Shown piece after piece: positions 1 to 7,505 of a stretch of 17,450 bases of DNA. Source of the stretch: CAZFIM01 sp964519615. Its GTDB lineage: Bacteria > Chloroflexota > Dehalococcoidia > GIF9 > UBA5629. Numbering within the stretch: the first letter of the stretch is position 1; each line of letters opens with the position of its first letter. The translations under genes were made by a program, and so were the position numbers. The stretch covers positions 1 through 17,450 of the forward strand of contig CAZFIM010000054.1 of assembly GCA_964519615.1 (NCBI GenBank), in the 5' to 3' direction. Under the pieces are notes generated by a model that worked only from the letters and a program-made list of their open reading frames with translations, did not search any database and was not told where the DNA came from.

Positions 1-346
1 TAGCCTTGTTATCGTTACGGTTGTGTGCACCCACCATTAAATTTTCTTCAGCAGACAGATGTCCGAAAACCCGGCGACCCTCCAGCGCTTGAACTATTCC
101 GAGTTTACCTATCTCAACAGCACTCTTTTTATTGATTTGCTCTCCGTTCCATTCTATACTTCCGTCCGTTACCTCACCTTCTTCAATATGCAAAAGACCT
201 GATATTGCTTTCAATGTGGTTGTTTTTCCTGCCCCGTTGGCACCGAGTACGGCAACGACTGTCCCATCACGGACATTGAGCGATACGCCGTGAAGTACTT
301 TAATTGCGTTAAGATAACACACTTCTATATTATTGATATTTAACAT
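1..346 (-). CDS. livF: Branched-chain amino acid ABC transporter ATP-binding protein LivF (3' part beyond left edge)
   Basis: Cytoplasmic ATPase subunit of a branched-chain/hydrophobic amino acid (HAAT) ABC importer; it couples ATP hydrolysis to transport through LivH/LivM. I translated the minus strand from the ATG at 346-344: about 115 codons remain before the window edge. A Walker A motif GANGAGKTT lies near residues 35-43, and a Q-loop region reading IVQALEGRRVFGHLSAEENL follows near residues 83-102. The EGRR-hF...h-EENL pattern is typical of LivF rather than LivG. The signature motif, Walker B and H-loop would be outside the window. The start has no convincing Shine-Dalgarno sequence, and a 14-bp inverted repeat sits just upstream, between it and the binding-protein gene. 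It is the last visible gene of the livH-livM-SBP-livF run. Family assignment is secure; substrate is inferred only. Confidence 0.9.
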   Translation of the reverse strand, partial: MLNINNIEVCYLNAIKVLHGVSLNVRDGTVVAVLGANGAGKTTTLKAISGLLHIEEGEVTDGSIEWNGEQINKKSAVEIGKLGIVQALEGRRVFGHLSAEENLMVGAHNRNDNKA

Positions 347-357
347 TGTTACTATTT

Positions 358-399
358 TATGGGGGAAGATTGTATCTCATTGTTAAATCTTCCCCCATA
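358..399 (-). terminator. 14-bp perfect inverted repeat between binding-protein gene and livF
   Basis: Bases 358-371 pair perfectly with 386-399 (core ATGGGGGAAGATT), with a 14-nt loop. It lies 7 nt past the binding-protein stop codon and 12 nt before the livF start. There is no U-run after the stem on the minus strand, so a full intrinsic terminator is unlikely. A partial terminator or mRNA-stabilising 3' hairpin would fit the usual need for more binding protein than ATPase. The structure is seen; the function is inferred. Confidence 0.5.
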
Positions 400-405
400 T
401 TATCG

Positions 406-1674
406 CTACTTATTAAACCAGTCCAGGTCCTCATATTTGATTAAAGGTGCATCAATCCAATCAGTGATAGCAGTAATAACACCGCTTTTTATCTGGAATA
501 CCTTCACTGATTTTGAGCCTCTATGGTCTTCAGGATTGCTGAAATCAACCGGTCCGTGCAGACCTTCTACATCGTAACCTCTTACATTACGGAAGCCGTT
601 CGCTTCAACAGCTCTCCATGATTCAACATTGCCTTTTGCCAAAATTGAATAATCTGTATTCTTTACAGCCTGACGCAATATTTCGGCATCTATGAGTGCT
701 TCCGCCCAGCAGGTCATATAATCAAGGTTACCCTCATCTTCAGGATGATACTTTTTACAGTATTCGATCATTTTGGCCATTCCCGGAACATCGTCACCCC
801 ACGCAACTGTCGGATAAACTCCGTATATACCTTCCGTAGTCTCGGCACCGGCAAGATCTACCAGAGCTTTCGTAAAGCTGGCATGGGCACAACCGATGGT
901 TAAGCCGGGATACATACCAAGCTCATTGGCATTCTTAATGATTACTGAGGTAGGTGCCGGTGTACTGGATATGAACAGTACATCAGGATTAGCTGCTTTA
1001 ATTCTGGTTAAACTTTCAATCTCTGATACGGTAGTTGCAGCATGTTCTTCTGAAGCTACTATTTCGATACCCATCTCCTCAGCTTTGGCACGGGCAGCGT
1101 CCGCTACGCCGCTTCCGGTGGAGTTGTTCAATAAATGTAATGCCATTTTAGGCTTACCGCTGCCCGCCCAGATGTTATCAAGGTAGTAACGGGCAAATGC
1201 TCCCCAATCATCACCGTAGTCAGGCATTTGCGCATAGATATGTTGAGGTGGATGGGTAATAGTTGTCGAGCTAAATACGGCCATGCCGGGAAACTCCGCA
1301 CGGTTGGCTATTTCCATAGACGCAGCCATCATTTTGGATGAGTTGGTAGTAAAAAACAGGCAGCCGTCATCCATGATCTTTTTTACTATTGTTGCCGCTT
1401 TAGCAGCATCATAACCGTTATCGTAGTCATAGACATCAATAAGGTAACCTTCCACTCCACCTTTTTCCTCATTGATATATTTGATACAGTCAAGCTTGCC
1501 ATGTCCCATGGGAGTACCTTTTTCCGCTGCAGCGCCCGTAAGACACATGCTCAATCCCAATTTAAGCATTTTTTCTCCGCTTGACGATGCACTCTTGCAG
1601 CCAAGTGGAACTATAGATATAACAGCTACCAGTAAAACAATGAATAATACTAAACCAGTCTGTCTCCTTTTCAT
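406..1674 (-). CDS. ABC transporter substrate-binding lipoprotein, branched-chain amino acid type (Peripla_BP_6)
   Basis: Extracytoplasmic receptor that captures the ligand and delivers it to the LivHM permease. The 422-residue product begins with a lipoprotein signal: basic MKRRQ, a hydrophobic stretch (about residues 8-22) and a lipobox PLGC with the lipidated Cys at 26. Next comes a type I periplasmic-binding fold with LGLSMCLTGAAAEKG near residues 38-52 and alternating alpha/beta segments typical of LivK/Leu-Ile-Val-binding homologues. Length is slightly above E. coli LivK because of the linker after the anchor. The start is the ATG preceded by AGGAAGGGG a few bases upstream. It sits between livM (109-bp gap) and livF, with a hairpin after its stop. 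The ligand cannot be read from sequence: branched-chain or aromatic amino acids, or an aryl/short-chain acid, are all possible given the neighbours. Confidence 0.88.
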   Translation of the reverse strand: MKRRQTGLVLFIVLLVAVISIVPLGCKSASSSGEKMLKLGLSMCLTGAAAEKGTPMGHGKLDCIKYINEEKGGVEGYLIDVYDYDNGYDAAKAATIVKKIMDDGCLFFTTNSSKMMAASMEIANRAEFPGMAVFSSTTITHPPQHIYAQMPDYGDDWGAFARYYLDNIWAGSGKPKMALHLLNNSTGSGVADAARAKAEEMGIEIVASEEHAATTVSEIESLTRIKAANPDVLFISSTPAPTSVIIKNANELGMYPGLTIGCAHASFTKALVDLAGAETTEGIYGVYPTVAWGDDVPGMAKMIEYCKKYHPEDEGNLDYMTCWAEALIDAEILRQAVKNTDYSILAKGNVESWRAVEANGFRNVRGYDVEGLHGPVDFSNPEDHRGSKSVKVFQIKSGVITAITDWIDAPLIKYEDLDWFNK

Positions 1675-1761
1675 ATAACCCCTTCCTGTTTTCTCTTGCT
1701 AAAAGAGCTCAATTCATATTTTCGCCGTCTTGCATTAACAAAATATCACGCCTGATCCTTA

Positions 1762-1779
1762 TGAAAAACCTCCTTTTCA
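1762..1779 (-). repeat. Small hairpin carrying an orphan Shine-Dalgarno sequence after livM
   Basis: On the minus strand TGAAAA and TTTTCA (6-bp arms) flank a loop GGAGGT. It lies 4 nt past the livM stop. The GGAGG is a near-perfect ribosome-binding sequence but is followed only by a trivial GTG-started run of four codons. It may be the remnant of a lost gene or of the original junction to the binding-protein gene, which has its own site nearer its ATG. Confidence 0.35.
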
Positions 1780-1783
1780 ATAT

Positions 1784-2833
1784 TTAATATGAGAAAGGCC
1801 ATATCCTATACGCCGTCTTGAATAGCATCCACCGATGCGCTATACCGCGCGGTTCGAGAATCAGGAAAAGAACAATTGCCAGCCCAAACACCATCGGACC
1901 GAGGCCTGTGGCAAAACCTGATGGAAGTGTAGGTAGCGCATTTTCCAGTAAAGGACCGATATAGATAATACCCTGCTGCAGCAACCTGATAAAAATAGAA
2001 CCGAATATCGGTCCAACCGCTGTACCTAGGCCGCCGATGATAACCATGCCGACGAAGAGTATGGAATCGGCAAAGGTGAAATTCTCCGCATTCATAAACC
2101 CTATCCAGTGAGCCAGCAAAGCTCCAGCTATACCCGCCATAAAGCAGCCGATAAAGAACGCCAGCAGTTTATAGTATGCGAGATTAATGCCCATCACCTC
2201 GGCAGCCAGGTCGTTATCACGAATGGCGATAAAAGCCCTGCCTATGCGCCCTCGAGCAAGGTTCTTGGCAAAATAGACGCATATTACGGTAATAACAATA
2301 ATTAAATAAAACTGTCTTGATTCCGTGTTAAAAGAGAAACCGGCAATTGCAGGGAAAGGTACACTGATGCCCATGAATCCGCCCGTAAACTCCCAATGAT
2401 TGATTATCCAGACTATTATGAATTGAGCAGCGATGGTAGTAATGGCCAGGTAAAATCCCTTTACCCTGAGCGAGGGGATGCCAAAAATAAGCCCAATTAC
2501 TCCAGCGCTCAAACCGGAACAGATCAGGCCGGCTAAAAACGGAAAGCCAAGCTTGCTGGTGAGAATGGCGGTGGTATACGCTCCCACAGCCATGAATCCG
2601 GCATGTCCGATAGAAAGCTGACCGCAGTAACCGGTAAGAATATTGAGACCCGTTGTGGCAATGATAGTAATACCGATTAAATTAACTATACCCAGCGCAT
2701 AATTGCTTAGATAGAGAGGTGCCGTAAATAGAATGAGCAGAAACCCCAGCAACATAGTCCAATGTGTTTTTGTGCGGAATATAGCCATGTCGCTGGCATA
2801 ATCGTAGTTACGACACCCGCAGGGTAATCCCAT
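1784..2833 (-). CDS. livM: Branched-chain amino acid ABC transporter permease LivM
   Basis: Inner-membrane permease that pairs with LivH to form the channel of the importer. The 349-residue product is strongly hydrophobic, with about nine to ten membrane segments. It carries the LivM hallmark GLNILTGYCGQLSIGHAGFM (about residues 62-81) and the cytoplasmic coupling loop RAFIAIRDNDLAAEVMGIN before a further membrane helix. The start is not certain: the ATG at 2833 has only AAGGA some 12 nt upstream, inside the end of livH; an in-frame ATG at codon 16 (MAIFRTKTHW) has none. I recall homologues in anaerobes with a similar leader before the IFRT motif, so I kept the longer form. It lies 7 nt after the livH stop, so the two are surely co-transcribed. 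Confidence 0.92.
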   Translation of the reverse strand: MGLPCGCRNYDYASDMAIFRTKTHWTMLLGFLLILFTAPLYLSNYALGIVNLIGITIIATTGLNILTGYCGQLSIGHAGFMAVGAYTTAILTSKLGFPFLAGLICSGLSAGVIGLIFGIPSLRVKGFYLAITTIAAQFIIVWIINHWEFTGGFMGISVPFPAIAGFSFNTESRQFYLIIVITVICVYFAKNLARGRIGRAFIAIRDNDLAAEVMGINLAYYKLLAFFIGCFMAGIAGALLAHWIGFMNAENFTFADSILFVGMVIIGGLGTAVGPIFGSIFIRLLQQGIIYIGPLLENALPTLPSGFATGLGPMVFGLAIVLFLILEPRGIAHRWMLFKTAYRIWPFSY

Positions 2834-2840
2834 TCTCTTA

Positions 2841-3725
2841 CTAAATCCTTTCTATACGGGTTTCCCCGAATAAGCCATAAGGCTTAATGAACATTACGAT
2901 TATTATGATGATAAAGGGTATGATATCTTTAATACCCGGGCCGATAAATGGCGTAAGATACCCACCGCCCAGATTCTCACACAAACCTATAATTGGGCCA
3001 GCTATAATACATCCTACAAAGGAGTCCAGCCCGCCCAGAATAACAACTGAGAACGATTTCAACCCCGTTTCTACCAGTCCAAATGTTATGCCTCCAATGA
3101 GCGATATCAGTACTCCACCTATAGCAGCTACGATACAGGCAAAAATCCATGAAATTGAAAATACTCTGGTAACAGGCACAGCGCATGCCTGAACCGCCAT
3201 TTGATCATCAGCCGTTGCACGCATGGCAATGCCCATTTTGTGATATTTGAAAAAGAGAGAAAGCAGTCCAAACAGAACCAGGGAAATCACTGCAGCCCAT
3301 AAATACTCCTGTGATACTACCGCCGGGCCTATATTTACAGGCTTTTGAGGAAAAAGTGGAGGCAGAGCGGCTACGCTCTTTGGCCAAATCAATGTGACAA
3401 GCCCCTCCAGAAAATAGGCGATGCCCAGAGTCACGGCAATAAGCGAAAGTATGGGTTGAGCTATCAGCGGACGTAATGTGAAACGCTCAATAACCCACCC
3501 CAGAAAAATTGCAAATACTATGGTAAGAGGAAACCCTATCCAGTAGGGGAGCCCGACCTGCACCAGCATCCCGTATGTAAACCATGAGCTGATAAGTACT
3601 ATCTGGCCGAGGGCGAGATTGGCAACACTGCTTGATTTCCAAATTAGCGCAAAACCCAGCGCTATGAGAGCATAAACCATGCCGACTGCCAGCCCTGTGA
3701 TCACAAATTGAAGAAGTTCAGCCAC
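2841..3725 (-). CDS. livH: Branched-chain amino acid ABC transporter permease LivH
   Basis: Inner-membrane permease partner of LivM. The 294-residue product starts with the family pattern FVITGLAVGMVYALIALGFA, followed by ANLALGQIVLIS, where many LivH proteins have NFAHGE. The coupling loop MRATADDQMAVQACAVPVTR lies at about 188-207 and ERFTLRPL at about 80-87; eight or so membrane helices are evident. The start is a GTG at 3725-3723. It is supported by AAGGAG at 3740-3735 with 9-nt spacing; this site lies inside the last codons of the acyl-CoA ligase gene, whose stop is only 3 nt upstream. That arrangement implies translational coupling of ligase and permease. Family is certain; substrate is inferred from the cluster. 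Confidence 0.93.
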   Translation of the reverse strand: MAELLQFVITGLAVGMVYALIALGFALIWKSSSVANLALGQIVLISSWFTYGMLVQVGLPYWIGFPLTIVFAIFLGWVIERFTLRPLIAQPILSLIAVTLGIAYFLEGLVTLIWPKSVAALPPLFPQKPVNIGPAVVSQEYLWAAVISLVLFGLLSLFFKYHKMGIAMRATADDQMAVQACAVPVTRVFSISWIFACIVAAIGGVLISLIGGITFGLVETGLKSFSVVILGGLDSFVGCIIAGPIIGLCENLGGGYLTPFIGPGIKDIIPFIIIIIVMFIKPYGLFGETRIERI

Positions 3726-3728
3726 CCG

Positions 3729-5681
3729 TTATATCTCCTTACCACTCTGCCATACTTTGATTTCGGTTGCTACAACGCCCTTACGCCCGTCTCTGTACGT
3801 AACAGGGGCTTCAACCGCAATACTCGTTTTATCGCTATACACCGCTTCGATAAGGTCTTTATAGCGCTGCTCCATGAATTCCCGCCGTAATTTCCTGGTT
3901 CTGGTCAATTCAGCTTCATCAGGATCGAATTCCTTGTGCATCATTACGAATTTTTTAACCCGAGATGTCTCCGGTAGATAGCTATTCACGCGGTTTAAGT
4001 CTTTTGCTATTAATCGCGCAACCTGTTCTTTTTGAGATAAATCGACAAAGGTTGTAAATGTAAGGTGATTCTTTTCCGCCCATTTGCTTACCATAGAAAA
4101 ATCCATATTTATTATAGCGGAAACATAATCTCTGCTCTTACCCCCTAACACCATTGCATCTTTGATATACGGACTGAATCTCAACCTTCCCTCGATATAT
4201 TGTGGAGCGTATTTTATTCCTGAAGCCAGTTCTCCCATGTGCTCCAGCCTGTCCATAAATATTAGATGTCCATTCTCATTGATATTTATTGCATCGCCTG
4301 TCCCGCACCATCCATCGATTAATGTTTTACGGGTTTTTTCACTATCTTTAAAATACTCTGAAAATAGGCTATCACCACGTACAAGAAGCTCACCGGAGTG
4401 CGCGACTCTTACTTCTGTCCCCAGCGCAGGTCTGCCTACGCTGGCAAAATCAACCTCTCCCTTGCTGTGAGATGATATAAAACCTGCCTCTGTGCTGGCA
4501 TAGCTTTGCCTAAGCTCAATTCCTAAAGCATGAATAAGCCTGAATGTATCAAGGCTGAGAACGGAGCTGCCGGTTATGGCAAAACGCACATTACTCAGGC
4601 CCAGCCGGTCCTTCAAAGGCCGGAAAAGAATATAGTAGGCTATTTTGTAAAGAGTTCTCCACAAAATATTCGTATTTGTACCACTGAAATTCAAATCAGC
4701 CAATTTATATCCTACGGGCATGAACAGTTGGTAGAAAAAACGCTTAACATAATGCGCATCAGTTATTTTTACCTGTATCTCACTCACTATACCTTCCCAT
4801 TGTCTGGGCCCGTAAACAAGAAAATCAGGTCCAATTTCCCTGGTATCCTCAGCTATGGTCTCCGGCTCCTCAGGGAAATTAAGACATGCGCCGGTAAGCA
4901 AATGGGGAATAGCGGCAAAATAACTGTCTCCCACCCATGCAGCCGGAAAATTGGAAATAAGATTATCCTTCTCATTAAGGGGGAAATAGTCCACAAATCT
5001 TTTTGCGGTGTTAATAAGTGACTCATGGGTCAGAATAGCACCTTTGGGTAATCCCGTTGTACCGGAAGTATAGTAAATAAAAGCTGTATCCCGCCCGCAG
5101 GTACTTTGCACATTTCTTTCATATATACCCGGGTGCTGAACTTCATACTCATGTCCAAGCTTAAGAACGTCGTCAAAACTAATAAGCTCAGGGGCATTAT
5201 AGTTTTTCAGTCCCTTCGGGTCCCAGTAGATAATTTTTTTTATTTGAGGTTCTGTTTTTGTCTCTGAATCCCCTGGCGTCTTATCACTGGCAAACAAAAG
5301 CTCATCTTTAATTTCAAGGAATTTATCCGCCTGTTCCTGATCGTTGACAAGGGCAAACCGCGCACCCGAATGTTCTACTACATATTTAACCTCAGATGGA
5401 ATTGAATCAACAAAAATACCTGTCGCAATCCCATGCGCCGATTGCACAGCAAATTCACCCCAAAACCATTGGGGCTCGTTATCGCCAATAATACATACTG
5501 TCTGCCCGGGTTCAAGACCCAGACTAATCAATCCGAGAGAAAAGTACTTTACCTGATCGTAATAATAGTACCAGTTATATCTCTGCCATATACCGCGGTT
5601 TTTCATGCACATAGCCGTATGTGTATTCCATTTTTCACGGTTGACTTCAATAATTTTAGGTATAGTATCTACACTATTCAT
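3729..5681 (-). CDS. AMP-forming acyl-CoA ligase (long-chain acyl-CoA synthetase-like, ANL superfamily)
   Basis: Predicted to activate a carboxylic acid with ATP and CoA through an acyl-adenylate. From the ATG at 5681 it has 650 residues. The ATP-binding P-loop YYTSGTTGLPKG is at about 203-214, YASTEAG (A5, usually YGxTE) near 394, GTGD (A7) near 460, and DRLEHMGE (A8 hinge, usually DRxKD) near 477. TRTRKLRR near 593-600 probably provides the A10 catalytic lysine. The reading frame is open eight codons further up to a TTG at 5705, but neither start has a good Shine-Dalgarno; the ATG lies about 36 nt below a candidate promoter and is preferred. The C-terminus overlaps the livH ribosome-binding site. 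Its place between IorAB/aminotransferase/thioesterase and an amino-acid transporter suggests an aryl-, branched- or short-chain acid substrate rather than a long-chain fatty acid. Substrate is inference. Confidence 0.88.
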   Translation of the reverse strand: MNSVDTIPKIIEVNREKWNTHTAMCMKNRGIWQRYNWYYYYDQVKYFSLGLISLGLEPGQTVCIIGDNEPQWFWGEFAVQSAHGIATGIFVDSIPSEVKYVVEHSGARFALVNDQEQADKFLEIKDELLFASDKTPGDSETKTEPQIKKIIYWDPKGLKNYNAPELISFDDVLKLGHEYEVQHPGIYERNVQSTCGRDTAFIYYTSGTTGLPKGAILTHESLINTAKRFVDYFPLNEKDNLISNFPAAWVGDSYFAAIPHLLTGACLNFPEEPETIAEDTREIGPDFLVYGPRQWEGIVSEIQVKITDAHYVKRFFYQLFMPVGYKLADLNFSGTNTNILWRTLYKIAYYILFRPLKDRLGLSNVRFAITGSSVLSLDTFRLIHALGIELRQSYASTEAGFISSHSKGEVDFASVGRPALGTEVRVAHSGELLVRGDSLFSEYFKDSEKTRKTLIDGWCGTGDAININENGHLIFMDRLEHMGELASGIKYAPQYIEGRLRFSPYIKDAMVLGGKSRDYVSAIINMDFSMVSKWAEKNHLTFTTFVDLSQKEQVARLIAKDLNRVNSYLPETSRVKKFVMMHKEFDPDEAELTRTRKLRREFMEQRYKDLIEAVYSDKTSIAVEAPVTYRDGRKGVVATEIKVWQSGKEI

Positions 5682-5724
5682 CGCGGAAAATACACAACAT
5701 CGCAAAAGTCACTAGATTCGCTAC

Positions 5725-5753
5725 AGGTTAGCAAAGAAGTACATGCCTGTCAA
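5725..5753 (-). promoter_or_regulatory. Candidate internal promoter for ligase-liv genes
   Basis: On the minus strand a perfect -35 TTGACA (5753-5748) is separated by 17 nt from a weak -10 TAACCT (5730-5725). It lies in the 138-bp gap between thioesterase and ligase and predicts a start near 5717, about 36 nt above the ligase ATG. A GAAGTAC direct repeat (5736-5742 and 5763-5769) flanks the -35. This would allow the transporter part to be expressed apart from the upstream ior genes. Confidence 0.4.
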
Positions 5754-5819
5754 ACGTATATCGAAGTACTCCCGCCCTATCACATGCGGTCATCAAGTAT
5801 CTATGTGTATTGCAAAAAA

Positions 5820-6266
5820 TCAGTTTGTCGTAAGAGGAATGGTAACTCCCGCTGCTTTTGCTACGATTTTTGCGTGCTGATTCTTTACGGTCATTTCAGA
5901 GAAACACGCTCTATTACCACGCTTAAGCACAGTACACTCTGCCGTCAGTTCATCTCCCACAGAGGCGCCGGAGAGAAACTGAATGCTGAATTGAGCCGCA
6001 ACATTCGCTATTCCAGCACAATTTGTAGCATATGAGAACGCCAGATCGGCAAGGGACATGATTATTCCCCCGAAGATAAGTCCGTTAAAATTCAAATGCT
6101 CGGGACGGAGAGTCATCGATACTCTTGAATAGCCATAATTGAGTTCTACCAACCTCATCCCCAGGTATTTTGCTATAGGTTCGCATTCCGATTTTTTCTT
6201 AAGAGCCTCGATTGTGTATTCCTGATTGCTATCGTTTCTCACTTTACACTCGCTTCTATTATACAC
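5820..6266 (-). CDS. PaaI-like hotdog-fold acyl-CoA thioesterase
   Basis: Predicted to hydrolyse acyl- or aryl-acyl-CoA to free acid and CoA in the cytoplasm, possibly protecting the CoA pool. The 148-residue product shows the hotdog core: HLNFNGLIFGGIIMSLADLAF at about 57-77, then FSIQFLSGASVGDEL and a C-terminal strand. D74 of SLADLAF matches the catalytic acidic residue of PaaI. The usual His of the HGG motif is Phe here (FGG at 65-67), so activity or mechanism may differ. The start is uncertain: the GTG at 6266 has no Shine-Dalgarno; another GTG at 6242 (codon 9) lies just below a TATAAT-like sequence (6263-6258), so a 140-residue protein is possible. It lies 48 nt after the aminotransferase stop and before the CoA ligase. 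The pairing of a ligase and a thioesterase suggests two-way control of one CoA ester. Confidence 0.82.
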   Translation of the reverse strand: MYNRSECKVRNDSNQEYTIEALKKKSECEPIAKYLGMRLVELNYGYSRVSMTLRPEHLNFNGLIFGGIIMSLADLAFSYATNCAGIANVAAQFSIQFLSGASVGDELTAECTVLKRGNRACFSEMTVKNQHAKIVAKAAGVTIPLTTN

Positions 6267-6314
6267 TCAATGAAGTTTACCATGATCAGAACCAGTGTAC
6301 CAGAGATACGGCAC

Positions 6315-7505
6315 TCAGATTAGTTTAAATGCCCTGGCTACTTTTTCAAATCCGGGAAGTGAGCCTTCAATAATGCTTTCCTTGATGCAGAAGGAAATTC
6401 TGAAATACCCGGGAGTGCCGAAGTTACGGCCGGGGACAGTAAGGATATTTTGCTCCTTTAAGGCATTTACGAATATGAGATCATCTTTTACAGGCGATTT
6501 CGGAAACATATAGAATGTTCCCTGAGGCTTTAAGACAGAATAACCCATTTTAGTGAGGTTCGTATAGAGTAAGTCCCTATTTCTGGTATATTCATCCATG
6601 GATATTGATTCACCCTGCAATTTTTCTACCAGCAACTGCATCAAGGCAGGTGCGTTAACAAAACCAAGAATCCTGTTGCAGAGAATATGAGCTGCCATTA
6701 GTTCCTCACCCTGTTCACATTCCGGATGGACAGCAATATAACCTATACGTTCACCAGGAAGGGCAAGATCCTTTGAATGAGATGCAGCAACAATTGTCTG
6801 CCTGTAATGAGGAAACACGGGTGGATATTTTATTCCATCGAAAATTATCTTCTTGTATGCCTCATCGCTTACAAGATAAATATGGCTGCGATACTGCTTT
6901 TGTTTCCGTTCAAGCACCTGCCCGAGTTGATGGATAAATTGCTCATTATAAACAACCCCTGTCGGATTGTTGGGAGAATTAAGAAGAACTGCTTTTGTTT
7001 TACCGGTAATAGCTTTATCTAAGGCCTCCAAATCGGGAATAAAGGTTTCATGATCGGTAGAGACGATTTTGGGGACACCGCCATGATTGTCTATATAATT
7101 ATCAAATTCTGGAAAGTAAGGAGCAAACAGGATAACTTCCTCGCCCGGATTAAGAATAGATTTCATTACCACATTGACTGCACCCGCTGCACCGCAGGTC
7201 ATAAGAATATTACTATATTTGAATTGTATGCCCGTCTCTTTCGTGAGCTGATCAGCAACCGCCTGTCTCGTCTCGCGGTAGCCGGCATTCTCCATATATC
7301 TATGCATACCCGGTTTCTGGTTCAGTGCGATTTCCTTCAACCCATCAAAAAAGAGCGGCGGCGGTTCCATTATCGGATTACCTATTGAGAAATCATATAC
7401 ATTTTCCTCGCCGTAGCGCTCTTTGAGGAGATTGCCTTCTTCAAACATCCTGCGTATAGCAGAGCCCTCGATCATTCTTTTACGTACGTTATCGGATATT
7501 GACAC
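6315..7505 (-). CDS. Class I/II PLP-dependent aminotransferase (AspC fold)
   Basis: Transfers an amino group between an amino acid and a 2-oxoacid using pyridoxal phosphate. All hallmark residues are present in the 396-residue protein: SPNNPTG with N180, VSDEAY with D214 and Y217, the Schiff-base lysine K245 in SHSKDLALPGERIGY, and the carboxylate-binding R369 in YFRISF. The start is a GTG at 7505-7503, fixed by AAGGAG at 7518-7513 with 7-nt spacing. It overlaps the end of iorB by 17 bp, which implies translational coupling. Position directly after iorAB argues that it makes or uses the 2-oxoacid that IorAB handles, such as phenylpyruvate, indolepyruvate or a branched-chain oxoacid. Aspartate- or alanine-type specificity cannot be excluded from sequence. 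Confidence 0.9.
   Translation of the reverse strand: MSISDNVRKRMIEGSAIRRMFEEGNLLKERYGEENVYDFSIGNPIMEPPPLFFDGLKEIALNQKPGMHRYMENAGYRETRQAVADQLTKETGIQFKYSNILMTCGAAGAVNVVMKSILNPGEEVILFAPYFPEFDNYIDNHGGVPKIVSTDHETFIPDLEALDKAITGKTKAVLLNSPNNPTGVVYNEQFIHQLGQVLERKQKQYRSHIYLVSDEAYKKIIFDGIKYPPVFPHYRQTIVAASHSKDLALPGERIGYIAVHPECEQGEELMAAHILCNRILGFVNAPALMQLLVEKLQGESISMDEYTRNRDLLYTNLTKMGYSVLKPQGTFYMFPKSPVKDDLIFVNALKEQNILTVPGRNFGTPGYFRISFCIKESIIEGSLPGFEKVARAFKLI

Noticed and set aside
5796..5822. T-run right after the thioesterase stop (minus strand TGATTTTTTG), as a possible terminator
   Set aside because: No stable stem precedes it; only a 3-bp GGA/TCC match is visible.
4530..6035. Plus-strand open frames of 163 and 200 codons opposite the acyl-CoA ligase and thioesterase
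   Set aside because: They are antisense to genes with clear motifs, have no ribosome sites and no family pattern.
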